In this document: piece after piece, positions 1 to 4,330 of the stretch
Layout: the number at the start of each line of letters is the position of its first letter
Numbering within the stretch: the stretch's first letter is position 1
Assembly (NCBI GenBank): GCA_027310845.1
Contig: DAIDAB010000132.1
Coordinates: 1-6,093 of the forward strand
Reading direction: 5' to 3'
Length of the DNA: 6,093 nt
From: a bacterium
GTDB lineage: Archaea > Thermoproteota > Nitrososphaeria > Nitrososphaerales > CADDZS01
Made by a program: the position numbers and the translations under genes
The notes under the pieces: generated by a model
What the model was told of the DNA's origin: nothing
The model's database searches: none
Seen by the model: the letters and a program-made list of their open reading frames with translations, nothing else

Positions 1-2
1 CA

Positions 3-128
3 CAATCCTTTCAAACTCTAGCTCCTCAACCGCCGCAAGGAATCGCACCACAAGTTCAAATGCCTAAGCCGATGCTCGCAGGGGGAGCAGGAGCGTTGGA
101 CTTCAGTGGGATTATCAACGATGTGTAG
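3..128 (+). CDS. C-terminal tail of a Gln/Pro-rich protein (5' end outside window)
   Basis: An open frame enters from the left edge and ends at a TAG, giving 41 visible residues. The first part is rich in Gln and Pro (for example APQPPQGIAPQVQMPKP), followed by a short Ala/Gly stretch (LAGGAGA) and the end DFSGIINDV. This composition suggests a flexible C-terminal tail. The tight link to the operon downstream fits a phage protein, but the family cannot be named from this fragment. The stop is TAG, and the frame after it stays open for four codons straight into the start codon of the next gene, so readthrough would fuse the two. The next gene has its own ribosome binding site, so ordinary termination is the simpler reading. 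Confidence 0.6.
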   Translation, partial: QSFQTLAPQPPQGIAPQVQMPKPMLAGGAGALDFSGIINDV

Positions 129-140
129 GGAGAAAATGGA

Positions 141-347
141 ATGGGAATAGTTAAACGCCTCGACTTCAATACTCACGATGGCGAACAAGGCATGAAAGAG
201 TCACCTGATGGGGAATACGTCAAATACGAGGATTATGCTCAGTTGCTTAGGATCATTAACGAAGGAATGAGTCAGAATCCTGCTCTTCGTGAGCCTACCG
301 TGAACCGATTCTGGCAGAATATCAATGGTCCAGATACAAAACTTTGA
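141..347 (+). CDS. Small hypothetical phage-type protein, 68 aa
   Basis: The start is supported by an AGGGAG ribosome binding site at 127-132, eight bases upstream, which overlaps the stop of the preceding gene. The middle of the protein (about residues 22-40) reads SPDGEYVKYEDYAQLLRII. From general knowledge, a 'G-x-Y/W-V-x-Y-x-D-Y-x-x-L' segment followed by a helix recurs in many short uncharacterised phage proteins, so the resemblance supports a phage origin but gives no function. There is no signal peptide, membrane segment or Cys motif. It is the second gene of the rightward operon and ends 15 bases before the next start. Confidence 0.75.
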   Translation: MGIVKRLDFNTHDGEQGMKESPDGEYVKYEDYAQLLRIINEGMSQNPALREPTVNRFWQNINGPDTKL

Positions 348-362
348 TGGAGGAGACTCACT

Positions 363-590
363 ATGAGCGTCCAAGCACCAGACGATACTGAGAAAGTATT
401 GAATGCGCTTATCAAAAGCGCCGAGAGAGCGGCTGAGTATCTTCCTTTGCACATCAAATTGCTTCTACACGGAGCACTCATCGATGCCAAGGATTTGCTC
501 GCTGAGATTCAGGGAAAGGAACGAATTGATACTCACGAGGAAGCACTAAAAACGCTTCGCTCGGAGATCAAAAAGGCGGTTGAACAATGA
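363..590 (+). CDS. Small helical hypothetical protein, 75 aa
   Basis: The start has an excellent ribosome binding site, GGAGGAG at 349-355, seven bases upstream. The product looks almost wholly alpha-helical: two amphipathic stretches (about residues 8-50 and 55-75) rich in Ala, Leu, Glu and Lys, without Cys, Trp or a membrane segment. I do not recognise a family. A small helical bundle or coiled-coil dimer is possible by composition only. Its stop overlaps the next start by four bases (ATGA at 587-590), which implies translational coupling with the 162-residue protein downstream. Confidence 0.78.
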   Translation: MSVQAPDDTEKVLNALIKSAERAAEYLPLHIKLLLHGALIDAKDLLAEIQGKERIDTHEEALKTLRSEIKKAVEQ

Positions 591-1075
591 GCGAAGAACA
601 AATGCTACAACTCGATCCTAAGGACCGCCAGCGTAGAGAGAACTACCGTCGTGCAGAAGCATTCCTGCTCTGGAAGCTTGGCTCTCATGGTTATGACGAA
701 GCGAGACGATTCCTGCGCGGTTCGGGAATGGACTGGCATTCACTGTTCGTTGAGTTCGTAGAGAAGGTAGAAGAAGACCTCCTAGCGCGAATGGCGGATT
801 ATGACAAGGTCCATTTCGAATACCTTGATCTCAAAATGAAAACGGGGATCGACCCGCTGACGATTCCTATCGGCGGAAGCGTACTTGAAAAGGTACGAGC
901 GAGAGAGAAGGTGTACAACAACGCCGTGGAACGTGGCGACATAGCAGAGATAGAGCGTCTTGCTCCCAAAGGTCCAACCTACGGACAAGTTGTCGGACCG
1001 AGAACGAAGGCTGAGGAACAGTGCATGATCGATCTTGTGAATAAGGCGAGGGAGGAGAGCAATGCAGGAAAATAA
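587..1075 (+). CDS. Hypothetical protein, 162 aa
   Basis: The start overlaps the preceding stop as ATGA, so translation is probably coupled; no strong separate ribosome binding site is needed. The N-terminal half (about residues 10-85) is charged and helical, with many Arg, Glu and Asp and several aromatics (WKLGSHGYDEARRFLRGSG). A middle segment with TGIDPLTIPIGGSVLEKV looks less regular, and the C-terminal third is helical again around a Gly/Pro turn (APKGPTYGQVVGP). There are no catalytic motifs, membrane segments or Cys clusters (a single Cys). I do not recognise the family. The next gene starts inside its last codons. Confidence 0.78.
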   Translation: MSEEQMLQLDPKDRQRRENYRRAEAFLLWKLGSHGYDEARRFLRGSGMDWHSLFVEFVEKVEEDLLARMADYDKVHFEYLDLKMKTGIDPLTIPIGGSVLEKVRAREKVYNNAVERGDIAEIERLAPKGPTYGQVVGPRTKAEEQCMIDLVNKAREESNAGK

Positions 1076-1241
1076 GTGTCCGCATCTTGAGGTAAAGTTT
1101 GAAGGAAGCCGCAAGCTCAAAATGGGATCAGGCGGTATCTCTACTGATTCATCAGGGTGGTACTGCATCTGGTGCCATCAACGTTTTGTTCCTGTCGCAA
1201 CGGAGGAATCCAATGGATGCCAATCAAAATCCTTTAAGTGA
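1062..1241 (+). CDS. Small Cys/His protein, likely zinc-binding, 59 aa
   Basis: This short gene starts at an ATG preceded by GGAGG at 1051-1055, six bases away, and overlaps the last 14 bases of the upstream gene. The protein has a Cys6-x-His8 pair near the N-terminus (KCPHLEVKF) and a Cys35-x2-Cys38-His39 knuckle (WYCIWCHQRF), plus a lone Cys53. Two such half-sites about 27 residues apart, linked by a Gly/Ser-rich loop, are typical of small zinc-ribbon-like proteins, which often bind nucleic acid or protein partners. The metal site is inferred from spacing only. A competing frame in the same bases (from an ATG at 1099) has no ribosome binding site and no motif before the real next start at 1213. 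Confidence 0.75.
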   Translation: MQENKCPHLEVKFEGSRKLKMGSGGISTDSSGWYCIWCHQRFVPVATEESNGCQSKSFK

Positions 1242-1461
1242 GCGTGAGAGGACAATCGAGGACCGCGAAGAGTTCTTTAAGGGTACTGATGCTATCACTG
1301 GCATTCCGAACGGTAGTGCTGTCGCATCGAACTCAGGAGTATGGATGTCGGAAGTCAGGCAGTTCACCCTTCAAGATCTGGATGAGATCTTCAATCGCGG
1401 CATCCACGTCACGGCGTTGGCTCCGCCAGAGCAGGGATGGCCGGTTGCTTGCCACTGTTAG
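1213..1461 (+). CDS. Hypothetical protein ended by an in-frame amber codon (N-terminal 82 aa)
   Basis: The start is set by GGAGG at 1202-1206, six bases upstream. The protein begins MDANQNPLSERER, so the longer frame from 1099 is not used. It starts with a charged helical segment (to about residue 24) and later has QFTLQDLDEIFNRGIHVTAL, a helix followed by a strand. The TAG at 1459-1461 falls at codon 83, directly after ...ACHC. The same frame then continues for 64 sense codons to a TAA, starting ICKE, so the amber lies inside a Cys82-x-x-Cys85 knuckle. As translated normally the product would lose that second Cys. Whether the full 147-residue protein is made by suppression or the gene is a nonsense mutant cannot be decided here. 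Confidence 0.65.
   Translation: MDANQNPLSERERTIEDREEFFKGTDAITGIPNGSAVASNSGVWMSEVRQFTLQDLDEIFNRGIHVTALAPPEQGWPVACHC
1459..1461 (+). other. In-frame amber codon within a Cys-x2-Cys motif
   Basis: The codons around it are TGC CAC TGT TAG ATC TGC AAA. A single C-to-T change from CAG would create it, giving C-H-C-Q-I-C. The base following the stop is A. There is no obvious stem-loop or other readthrough element directly downstream that I can see by eye. Confidence 0.7.
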
Positions 1462-1656
1462 ATCTGCAAAGAAACTGTCTTTCTCCTGTCGCCTTGGGCC
1501 ACTAAACCCAAGGATGGGGACTACTGGAAGATGGAGATATGTACGAGCGAAAAGTTCGGGTACATACACAACATGCAATTCGGCATGAAGGGACTCGGCG
1601 ATCCTTTTGAGATAAAGCCGGGATCGCTCGACTGGATGAAGTTTGGAGGCCGCTAA
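1462..1656 (+). pseudogene. In-frame continuation of the 1213 gene after the amber codon (64 codons)
   Basis: This stretch reads on in the frame of the preceding gene up to a TAA, without another stop. It is protein-like: ICKETVFLLSPWATKPKDGD opens it, followed by a Trp/Tyr-containing stretch, a Cys at 1540-1542 and the end DWMKFGGR. No convincing start of its own exists: the ATG at 1531 has only a weak purine stretch (GGAAG) very close upstream and would drop the first third. In an operon with gaps of 15 bases or less, a 198-base untranslated gap would be exceptional. I therefore read it as the C-terminal part of the 1213 gene. The label pseudogene is provisional; under amber readthrough it would be functional coding sequence. 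Confidence 0.6.
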
Positions 1657-1659
1657 GAT

Positions 1660-1875
1660 ATGGGCCTGCGAACCATTGGACCGATCACGTCCCGCTGTCA
1701 GTATTGCACTGCGTGGGAAAGAGACGAAGTTCCTGACGAGCACTACCACGTTTTGAAGCTGGACTACGACAACACTTGTGACACGATCACTTTCTGTGTA
1801 GATGGAAGAGTGATGTTTGTGATTGACCTAGCGGATTGGGAAAAGATTCACAAGCCGCTTCAGGAGATGATATGA
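1660..1875 (+). CDS. Small Cys-motif protein, 71 aa
   Basis: The start lies three bases after the TAA that closes the preceding frame, with GGAGG at 1645-1649 ten bases upstream. The N-terminus carries a Cys13-x2-Cys16 pair (SRCQYCTAW), and Cys40 and Cys46 follow, with two His between (HYH at 28-30). Four Cys plus His could form one zinc site, although Cys-x5-Cys is not a classic knuckle. The C-terminal half alternates hydrophobic residues (FCVDGRVMFVIDLADWEKI), suggesting a small beta sheet closed by a helix. It is the third consecutive gene with a Cys-x2-Cys pair. Function is unknown. The stop overlaps the next start as ATGA. Confidence 0.75.
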   Translation: MGLRTIGPITSRCQYCTAWERDEVPDEHYHVLKLDYDNTCDTITFCVDGRVMFVIDLADWEKIHKPLQEMI

Positions 1876-2165
1876 GCACACATCCACTGACTCTTCAGCG
1901 CCTCACCGAAATGAAGGAGAACTTCGACAGACAGTTCCCTCCATCCGTATTTGACAAGGGCGCTGATATGAGTCCAGAAACATGGAGAGCGCTCCGGACA
2001 TACATTCCCGGATATTCGTTCAATGGGAAGGACACCCGTGCGTATTTGGACGTGAAAGGTCCTTGGATAGATATTCATCTCGTACCGTCGATCCCTTTCG
2101 GCGAAGTAGAGCCGTGCCGATGCAAGGAGAGGGCTAATGAGCACATTCCAGCCAACCATGTCTGA
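1872..2165 (+). CDS. Hypothetical protein, 97 aa
   Basis: The start is the ATG of the ATGA overlap, preceded by CAGGAG at 1861-1866 with five bases between. An earlier ATG at 1836 in the same frame lies well inside the upstream gene and has no such site. The protein has a helical N-terminal part with LQRLTEMKENFDRQFPPS, a middle SPETWRALRTYIPGYSFNGK, and a probable beta segment AYLDVKGPWIDIHLVPSIPF. Near the end is EVEPCRCKERA with a Cys-x-Cys pair. I do not recognise the family. The last 29 bases overlap the start of the next gene in another frame. Confidence 0.72.
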   Translation: MSTHPLTLQRLTEMKENFDRQFPPSVFDKGADMSPETWRALRTYIPGYSFNGKDTRAYLDVKGPWIDIHLVPSIPFGEVEPCRCKERANEHIPANHV

Positions 2166-2571
2166 GGGTGCTAGGAAGAACTACAGCGATCTTATGGAAA
2201 TACTAAAAAAAATCTCCTACAAACCCGGCTGGAAAATCGAGATTGTAAAAGATCCCGCAGTTTTTGGCTTCATCGTTCAGGTCATGTACGAGGGCTACGA
2301 ATCAGAGAACGCGGCGTTCATCCCTGTTGTTCCTGAGGGCGCACAGGTAGAGACGGTCAGAGAGAAACTTGCTGCATCTGTAGGACAAACAGTACGAAGG
2401 CCAGAGAAACGGTATTTCCGCAGGGCATTTGACTTCTGGGATATGGAAAAGATGACGCCTGAAAATCTTGTTAGATACGTCATTGCCGACACAATTAAAC
2501 AGGCAGAGCTACTTGAGTTTGACAGATGGTTCAAGTACGAGGGTACCAGAGTATTTGGGGAGGAAAAGTGA
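2137..2571 (+). CDS. Hypothetical protein, resembles a recurrent phage family, 144 aa
   Basis: AAGGAG at 2124-2129 stands seven bases before this ATG; a second in-frame ATG at 2158 lacks such a site, so the longer form (MSTFQPTMSEG...) is preferred. The protein has an early YKPGWKIEIV (residues 28-37), then alternating strands (FGFIVQVMYEGY), and ends with a helix leading into EFDRWFKYEGTRVFGEEK. From memory, many uncharacterised phage proteins share this outline: 'PGW' followed by strands near the start, and an acidic helix with 'WF-x-x-x-G' close to the end. That is a resemblance, not a function. The stop and next start overlap by one base (TGATG). Confidence 0.78.
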   Translation: MSTFQPTMSEGARKNYSDLMEILKKISYKPGWKIEIVKDPAVFGFIVQVMYEGYESENAAFIPVVPEGAQVETVREKLAASVGQTVRRPEKRYFRRAFDFWDMEKMTPENLVRYVIADTIKQAELLEFDRWFKYEGTRVFGEEK

Positions 2572-2774
2572 TGGAATATCGCTTGCTACCGGGCGGCTAC
2601 ATTGATGGGACAGGTTTTCACCGTGGCGTTCCTCCAACCGAAGAGGATTACCTGCGTGTAAGCCTCCTGATGGCGCACAGGATGCTATTCGGTCCTTACG
2701 ACGCAGAGATCTTTCAGGAATTGCCTGTCGAAGAAATCAAGAAACGGTATCCCGGCGCGGAGGTGAAGGAATGA
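2571..2774 (+). CDS. Small hypothetical protein, 67 aa
   Basis: The start ATG shares its A with the upstream TGA, and GGGGAGG at 2557-2563 lies seven bases before it. A longer frame from 2526 would overlap the upstream gene without a ribosome binding site. The protein begins with Gly-rich turns (LLPGGYIDGTGFHRGVPP), followed by a helical part (EEDYLRVSLLMAHRMLFGPY) and an acidic/basic end (VEEIKKRYPGAEVKE). There is no membrane segment long enough to count and no catalytic motif. Family not recognised. It overlaps the next gene as ATGA, with the ribosome binding site for that gene inside its last codons. Confidence 0.75.
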   Translation: MEYRLLPGGYIDGTGFHRGVPPTEEDYLRVSLLMAHRMLFGPYDAEIFQELPVEEIKKRYPGAEVKE

Positions 2775-2977
2775 AATTCCACACAATACCAACTCCGCTA
2801 GGAGCAATAAACGTAATCACTGACGAGTCTTTTCCCAAAGATGCAATGGGATTCGTCAACTTCAAGTACAAGTGGGTTCCAGTTGAAGGCGGGATGCGCG
2901 AGGAAATCGACTGGGACGCTACCGCTAAGGCATCGGCTGTGATCTACAACATTGGGGAAACTAGCCGATCTCGCTGA
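2771..2977 (+). CDS. Small hypothetical protein, last gene of the rightward operon, 68 aa
   Basis: A near-perfect ribosome binding site, GGAGGTGA at 2759-2766, precedes the ATG. The protein starts MKFHTIPTPLGAINVITDES, a beta-like opening, and has an aromatic middle (FVNFKYKWVPV) before an acidic stretch and a basic end (ETSRSR). I do not recognise a family. Its final 17 bases overlap the end of the leftward gene that meets it head-on, so no room exists for a separate terminator between the two. Confidence 0.75.
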   Translation: MKFHTIPTPLGAINVITDESFPKDAMGFVNFKYKWVPVEGGMREEIDWDATAKASAVIYNIGETSRSR

Positions 2978-3212
2978 TCTTCACAAATCCATAGCGACCG
3001 TTGGGCGTATCCCCCTTCAAACAATTCGATAAGAATGTACACTTCCTCGGCCAATAGCAGGTGCTCAATTGCTGGTCTGGCAGCTCCGTGCAATCGTAGA
3101 TCTTGTTTAGTCTTCGGATTGCTAATTCCCTAATCATTTTCTGAACGTCATTGGACGGAAGAGGAACTTCGATAAACTGGAGATTGTCTTCGAGAACTCC
3201 ATCGTTCAACAT
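2961..3212 (-). CDS. Continuation of the 3896 gene after the amber codon (83 aa from its first ATG)
   Basis: This frame is the same as that of the upstream gene: 13 sense codons (DRAEISTGEWLGR) join the amber codon at 3252-3254 to the ATG at 3212. The ATG has no strong ribosome binding site, so independent translation is doubtful and the segment is best read as the C-terminal third of one gene. It contains a helix (QKMIRELAIRRLNKIYDC) and four Cys at positions 269, 280, 286 and 292 of the joined protein, the last three spaced Cys-x5-Cys-x5-Cys within STCYWPRKCTFLSNC. Such a cluster suggests metal or Fe-S binding, by spacing only. It ends at a TAG and overlaps the rightward operon by 17 bases. 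Confidence 0.55.
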   Translation of the reverse strand: MLNDGVLEDNLQFIEVPLPSNDVQKMIRELAIRRLNKIYDCTELPDQQLSTCYWPRKCTFLSNCLKGDTPNGRYGFVKISEIG

Positions 3213-3251
3213 TCTTCCAAGCCATTCACCCGTACTTATCTCTGCGCGGTC

Positions 3252-3254
3252 CTA
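3252..3254 (-). other. In-frame amber codon splitting the leftward 311-codon gene
   Basis: On the minus strand the codons read GTT TTC AGG TAG GAC CGC GCA, so the residues around it are VFR-TAG-DRA. One base change from CAG, AAG or GAG would make it. It is the second such codon in the window, in an unrelated gene on the other strand. Confidence 0.7.
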
Positions 3255-3896
3255 CCTGAAAACCTGCTGCCAAGAACTCTTAAATCCTTCGCCGCTTCCT
3301 GTTTTCTTTCGGAATCGCAACTGCTTTGAAACAGGGTGAAGAAATCCCTTTGCCCAAGGACTGTGAAACCGTCCTTCTCTGTGTTGTCCTAGCGTCACCA
3401 CAGCGAGTTTCATTGGAAGACCGTAAGCGCACATCGATCCTAACGTTCCCCATGAACGCATGACGCTGTAATGTCTATCGGGACTCCATGAGGAAACGCA
3501 CAGGACACGCCTCAGCGCCTCACCGTTTGGCTCTAGGAAGCAGTCTGAGTACCACGTATGCCCTTCGCCTAGATCGACGGACGGAGCAGCCTTCCATGGC
3601 TCCTTGCGGCGTAAGGACGAGGCAATTACGTCAGCTAGACTACAGACGTGTACGCCTTCAGAGTGAAGGTCACTTTGGTCTGATATGAATCCCGGCTTAA
3701 CGCACAAGGAAAAGACGTGCTCTCCTGCCGCCTGACCGAAATCGGTTCTAGTGCTGGTCAGTCCTTCCGTGATGCCTCCCATGAGCATCTCATGGACAGT
3801 GAATTTGGCTTTGCGGTAGTCGCGGGAATAGATGCCTGCACGGTGGCAAGATTCATGAATTTCTAGGAGTTCGTGAGTGAGGCGATCATGATGCAT
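3252..3896 (-). CDS. Unrecognised protein ended by an in-frame amber codon (N-terminal 214 aa)
   Basis: A TAA lies directly before this ATG, which fixes the upstream limit; there is no Shine-Dalgarno sequence, unlike the genes of the rightward operon. The protein opens with a helical, His-rich part (MHHDRLTHELLEIHESCHRA), continues with MLMGGITEGLTSTRTDFGQA, and has a core with two probable strands, LRRVLCVSSW and KLAVVTLGQHREGR, around a helix (SWGTLGSMCAYGLP). It ends KSSWQQVFR before TAG. The frame continues beyond the TAG for 96 more sense codons, so the complete protein would be about 311 residues. The strand-helix-strand outline together with late Cys residues faintly recalls RecB/Cas4-type PD-(D/E)XK nucleases, but the catalytic (D/E)-x-K is not visible, so I do not assign it. 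Confidence 0.68.
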   Translation of the reverse strand: MHHDRLTHELLEIHESCHRAGIYSRDYRKAKFTVHEMLMGGITEGLTSTRTDFGQAAGEHVFSLCVKPGFISDQSDLHSEGVHVCSLADVIASSLRRKEPWKAAPSVDLGEGHTWYSDCFLEPNGEALRRVLCVSSWSPDRHYSVMRSWGTLGSMCAYGLPMKLAVVTLGQHREGRFHSPWAKGFLHPVSKQLRFRKKTGSGEGFKSSWQQVFR

Positions 3897-3985
3897 TTAT
3901 GAAAGAAACGTGGGACAGTCGGCATAGGCACCGGGCGAGAAGGGAATGCTTAGGTCACAGTCTCACAACTGCCCCACACTTTTAG

Positions 3986-4014
3986 ATATTGACAGACACC
4001 TAGAGATGTGTCAA
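3986..4014 (-). promoter_or_regulatory. Possible promoter for the leftward gene starting at 3896
   Basis: On the minus strand a perfect TTGACA (4014-4009) is followed after 17 bases by CAATAT (3991-3986), directly preceded by TGT, which fits an extended -10. The -10 itself matches the consensus at only three of six positions. A start here would give a leader of roughly 80 bases before the ATG. The placement is right, but the call rests on eye matching of short motifs. Confidence 0.3.
3989..4014. repeat. Imperfect palindrome with TTGACA arms, possible operator
   Basis: TTGACA at 3989-3994 is matched by its complement TGTCAA at 4009-4014. GACAC at 3995-3999 can also pair with GTGTC at 4008-4012, although the two pairings have slightly different centres. 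The element covers the proposed -35 of the leftward promoter, a usual position for a repressor site. No regulator gene is visible in the window. Confidence 0.35.
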
Positions 4015-4282
4015 CCTGATTCTGCTTAGGTACACAGCTTTAGGTCCGGGAGCCTAACGGTTGCTTCCCAGCACAGCGTATCCGAAATACAAAAAAACGG
4101 GCTTGTCACGTTTCAAAGAGTACAGAAATAGGCACCTGATGAGAGATAGCAAGTGGTTAATCGTGGCTCCGGGACGGTACTGTGATCCGTCAATACCCCT
4201 ACGTCCACGTCGAATGGCATATCCGCAAGGATCAAAGTAAACTAGACTGCGCTCTCAAGACTCTTTTGCTGTGTACCGAGTA

Positions 4283-4304
4283 ATTTAAGTTTGAAGGCTT
4301 AAAT
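4283..4304 (-). terminator. Hairpin downstream of the leftward 4331 gene, weak terminator candidate
   Basis: ATTTAAG (4283-4289) and CTTAAAT (4298-4304) form a perfect 7-bp stem with an 8-base loop, 27 bases past the stop of the leftward gene. The stem is AT-rich and no T-run follows on the minus strand, so it is not a typical intrinsic terminator. It could instead be a protein-binding or RNA-stabilising structure. CCGAG occurs on both sides of it (4276-4280 and 4306-4310). Confidence 0.25.
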
Positions 4305-4330
4305 GCCGAGGGAAGGGGTCTGTCTACGAT

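Larger units (their letters stand above)
3947..4046 (+). repeat. Three GCTT(T)AGGT repeats (iteron- or operator-like)
   Basis: TGCTTAGGTCACAG at 3947-3960 and TGCTTAGGTACACAG at 4023-4037 are the same apart from one inserted A. A third, GCTTTAGGTC, follows at once at 4037-4046. All are in the same orientation and flank the TTGACA palindrome. Such short repeats could be binding sites for a regulator or an initiator protein. Confidence 0.4.
3924..4136 (+). repeat. 9-base direct repeat ATAGGCACC
   Basis: Identical copies stand at 3924-3932 and 4128-4136, bracketing the other repeats of this region. Nine bases can recur by chance, so this is a weak observation unless related copies occur elsewhere in the genome. 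Confidence 0.25.
3897..4330. other. Gene-free stretch with repeats and a possible promoter
   Basis: No convincing gene is seen in these 434 bases on either strand. The longest candidates are a 35-residue frame on the minus strand (4220-4113) without a ribosome binding site and a plus-strand frame from 3899 with two TAG codons. No tRNA cloverleaf is visible. The stretch lies downstream of the leftward operon that ends at 4331 and upstream of the leftward gene starting at 3896. It probably holds the end of one transcript and the promoter or control region of the next. It contains three copies of GCTT(T)AGGT, a 26-base element with inverted TTGACA arms, a 9-base direct repeat and a 7-bp hairpin. 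Confidence 0.6.

Noticed and set aside
1099..1212. N-terminal extension of the 1213 gene from an upstream ATG
   Set aside because: The bases are covered in another frame by the Cys/His protein with a strong ribosome binding site, while the 1099 ATG has none and the 1213 ATG has GGAGG at ideal distance.
1238..1588. Alternative 116-residue plus-strand frame that would fill the gap after the amber codon
   Set aside because: It overlaps the 1213 gene in another frame, is very rich in Arg and Ser, has no ribosome binding site, and the frame continuing past the amber is more protein-like.
1333..1749. 138-residue open frame on the minus strand
   Set aside because: It lies opposite the rightward operon across two genes, has no ribosome binding site, and its composition is that of a reverse-complement shadow.
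1459..3254. Pyrrolysine (TAG) or a general recoded genetic code
   Set aside because: Pyrrolysine is limited to few organisms and gene families and nothing here points to them; full TAG reassignment would be expected to give more than two internal TAGs and fewer TAG-ended genes.
3899..4057. Plus-strand frame starting MKETWDSRHRHRARRE, open if two TAG codons are read through
   Set aside because: Tempting given the amber theme, but it needs two readthroughs in 53 codons, has no ribosome binding site and overlaps the proposed promoter.
4048..4069. GGGAGC...GCTTCCC hairpin as part of a tRNA
   Set aside because: It needs a bulge, and no anticodon, D-arm or T-arm pattern could be fitted around it on either strand.
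4091..4116. T-run on the minus strand after AAACG...CGTTT as an intrinsic terminator
   Set aside because: The stem is only five mostly AT pairs with a 9-base loop, too weak to call, although a run of seven T is present.
4113..4220. 35-residue minus-strand frame in the gene-free stretch (MPFDVDVGVLTDH...)
   Set aside because: No ribosome binding site, short enough to arise by chance, and no motif; kept out of the gene list.
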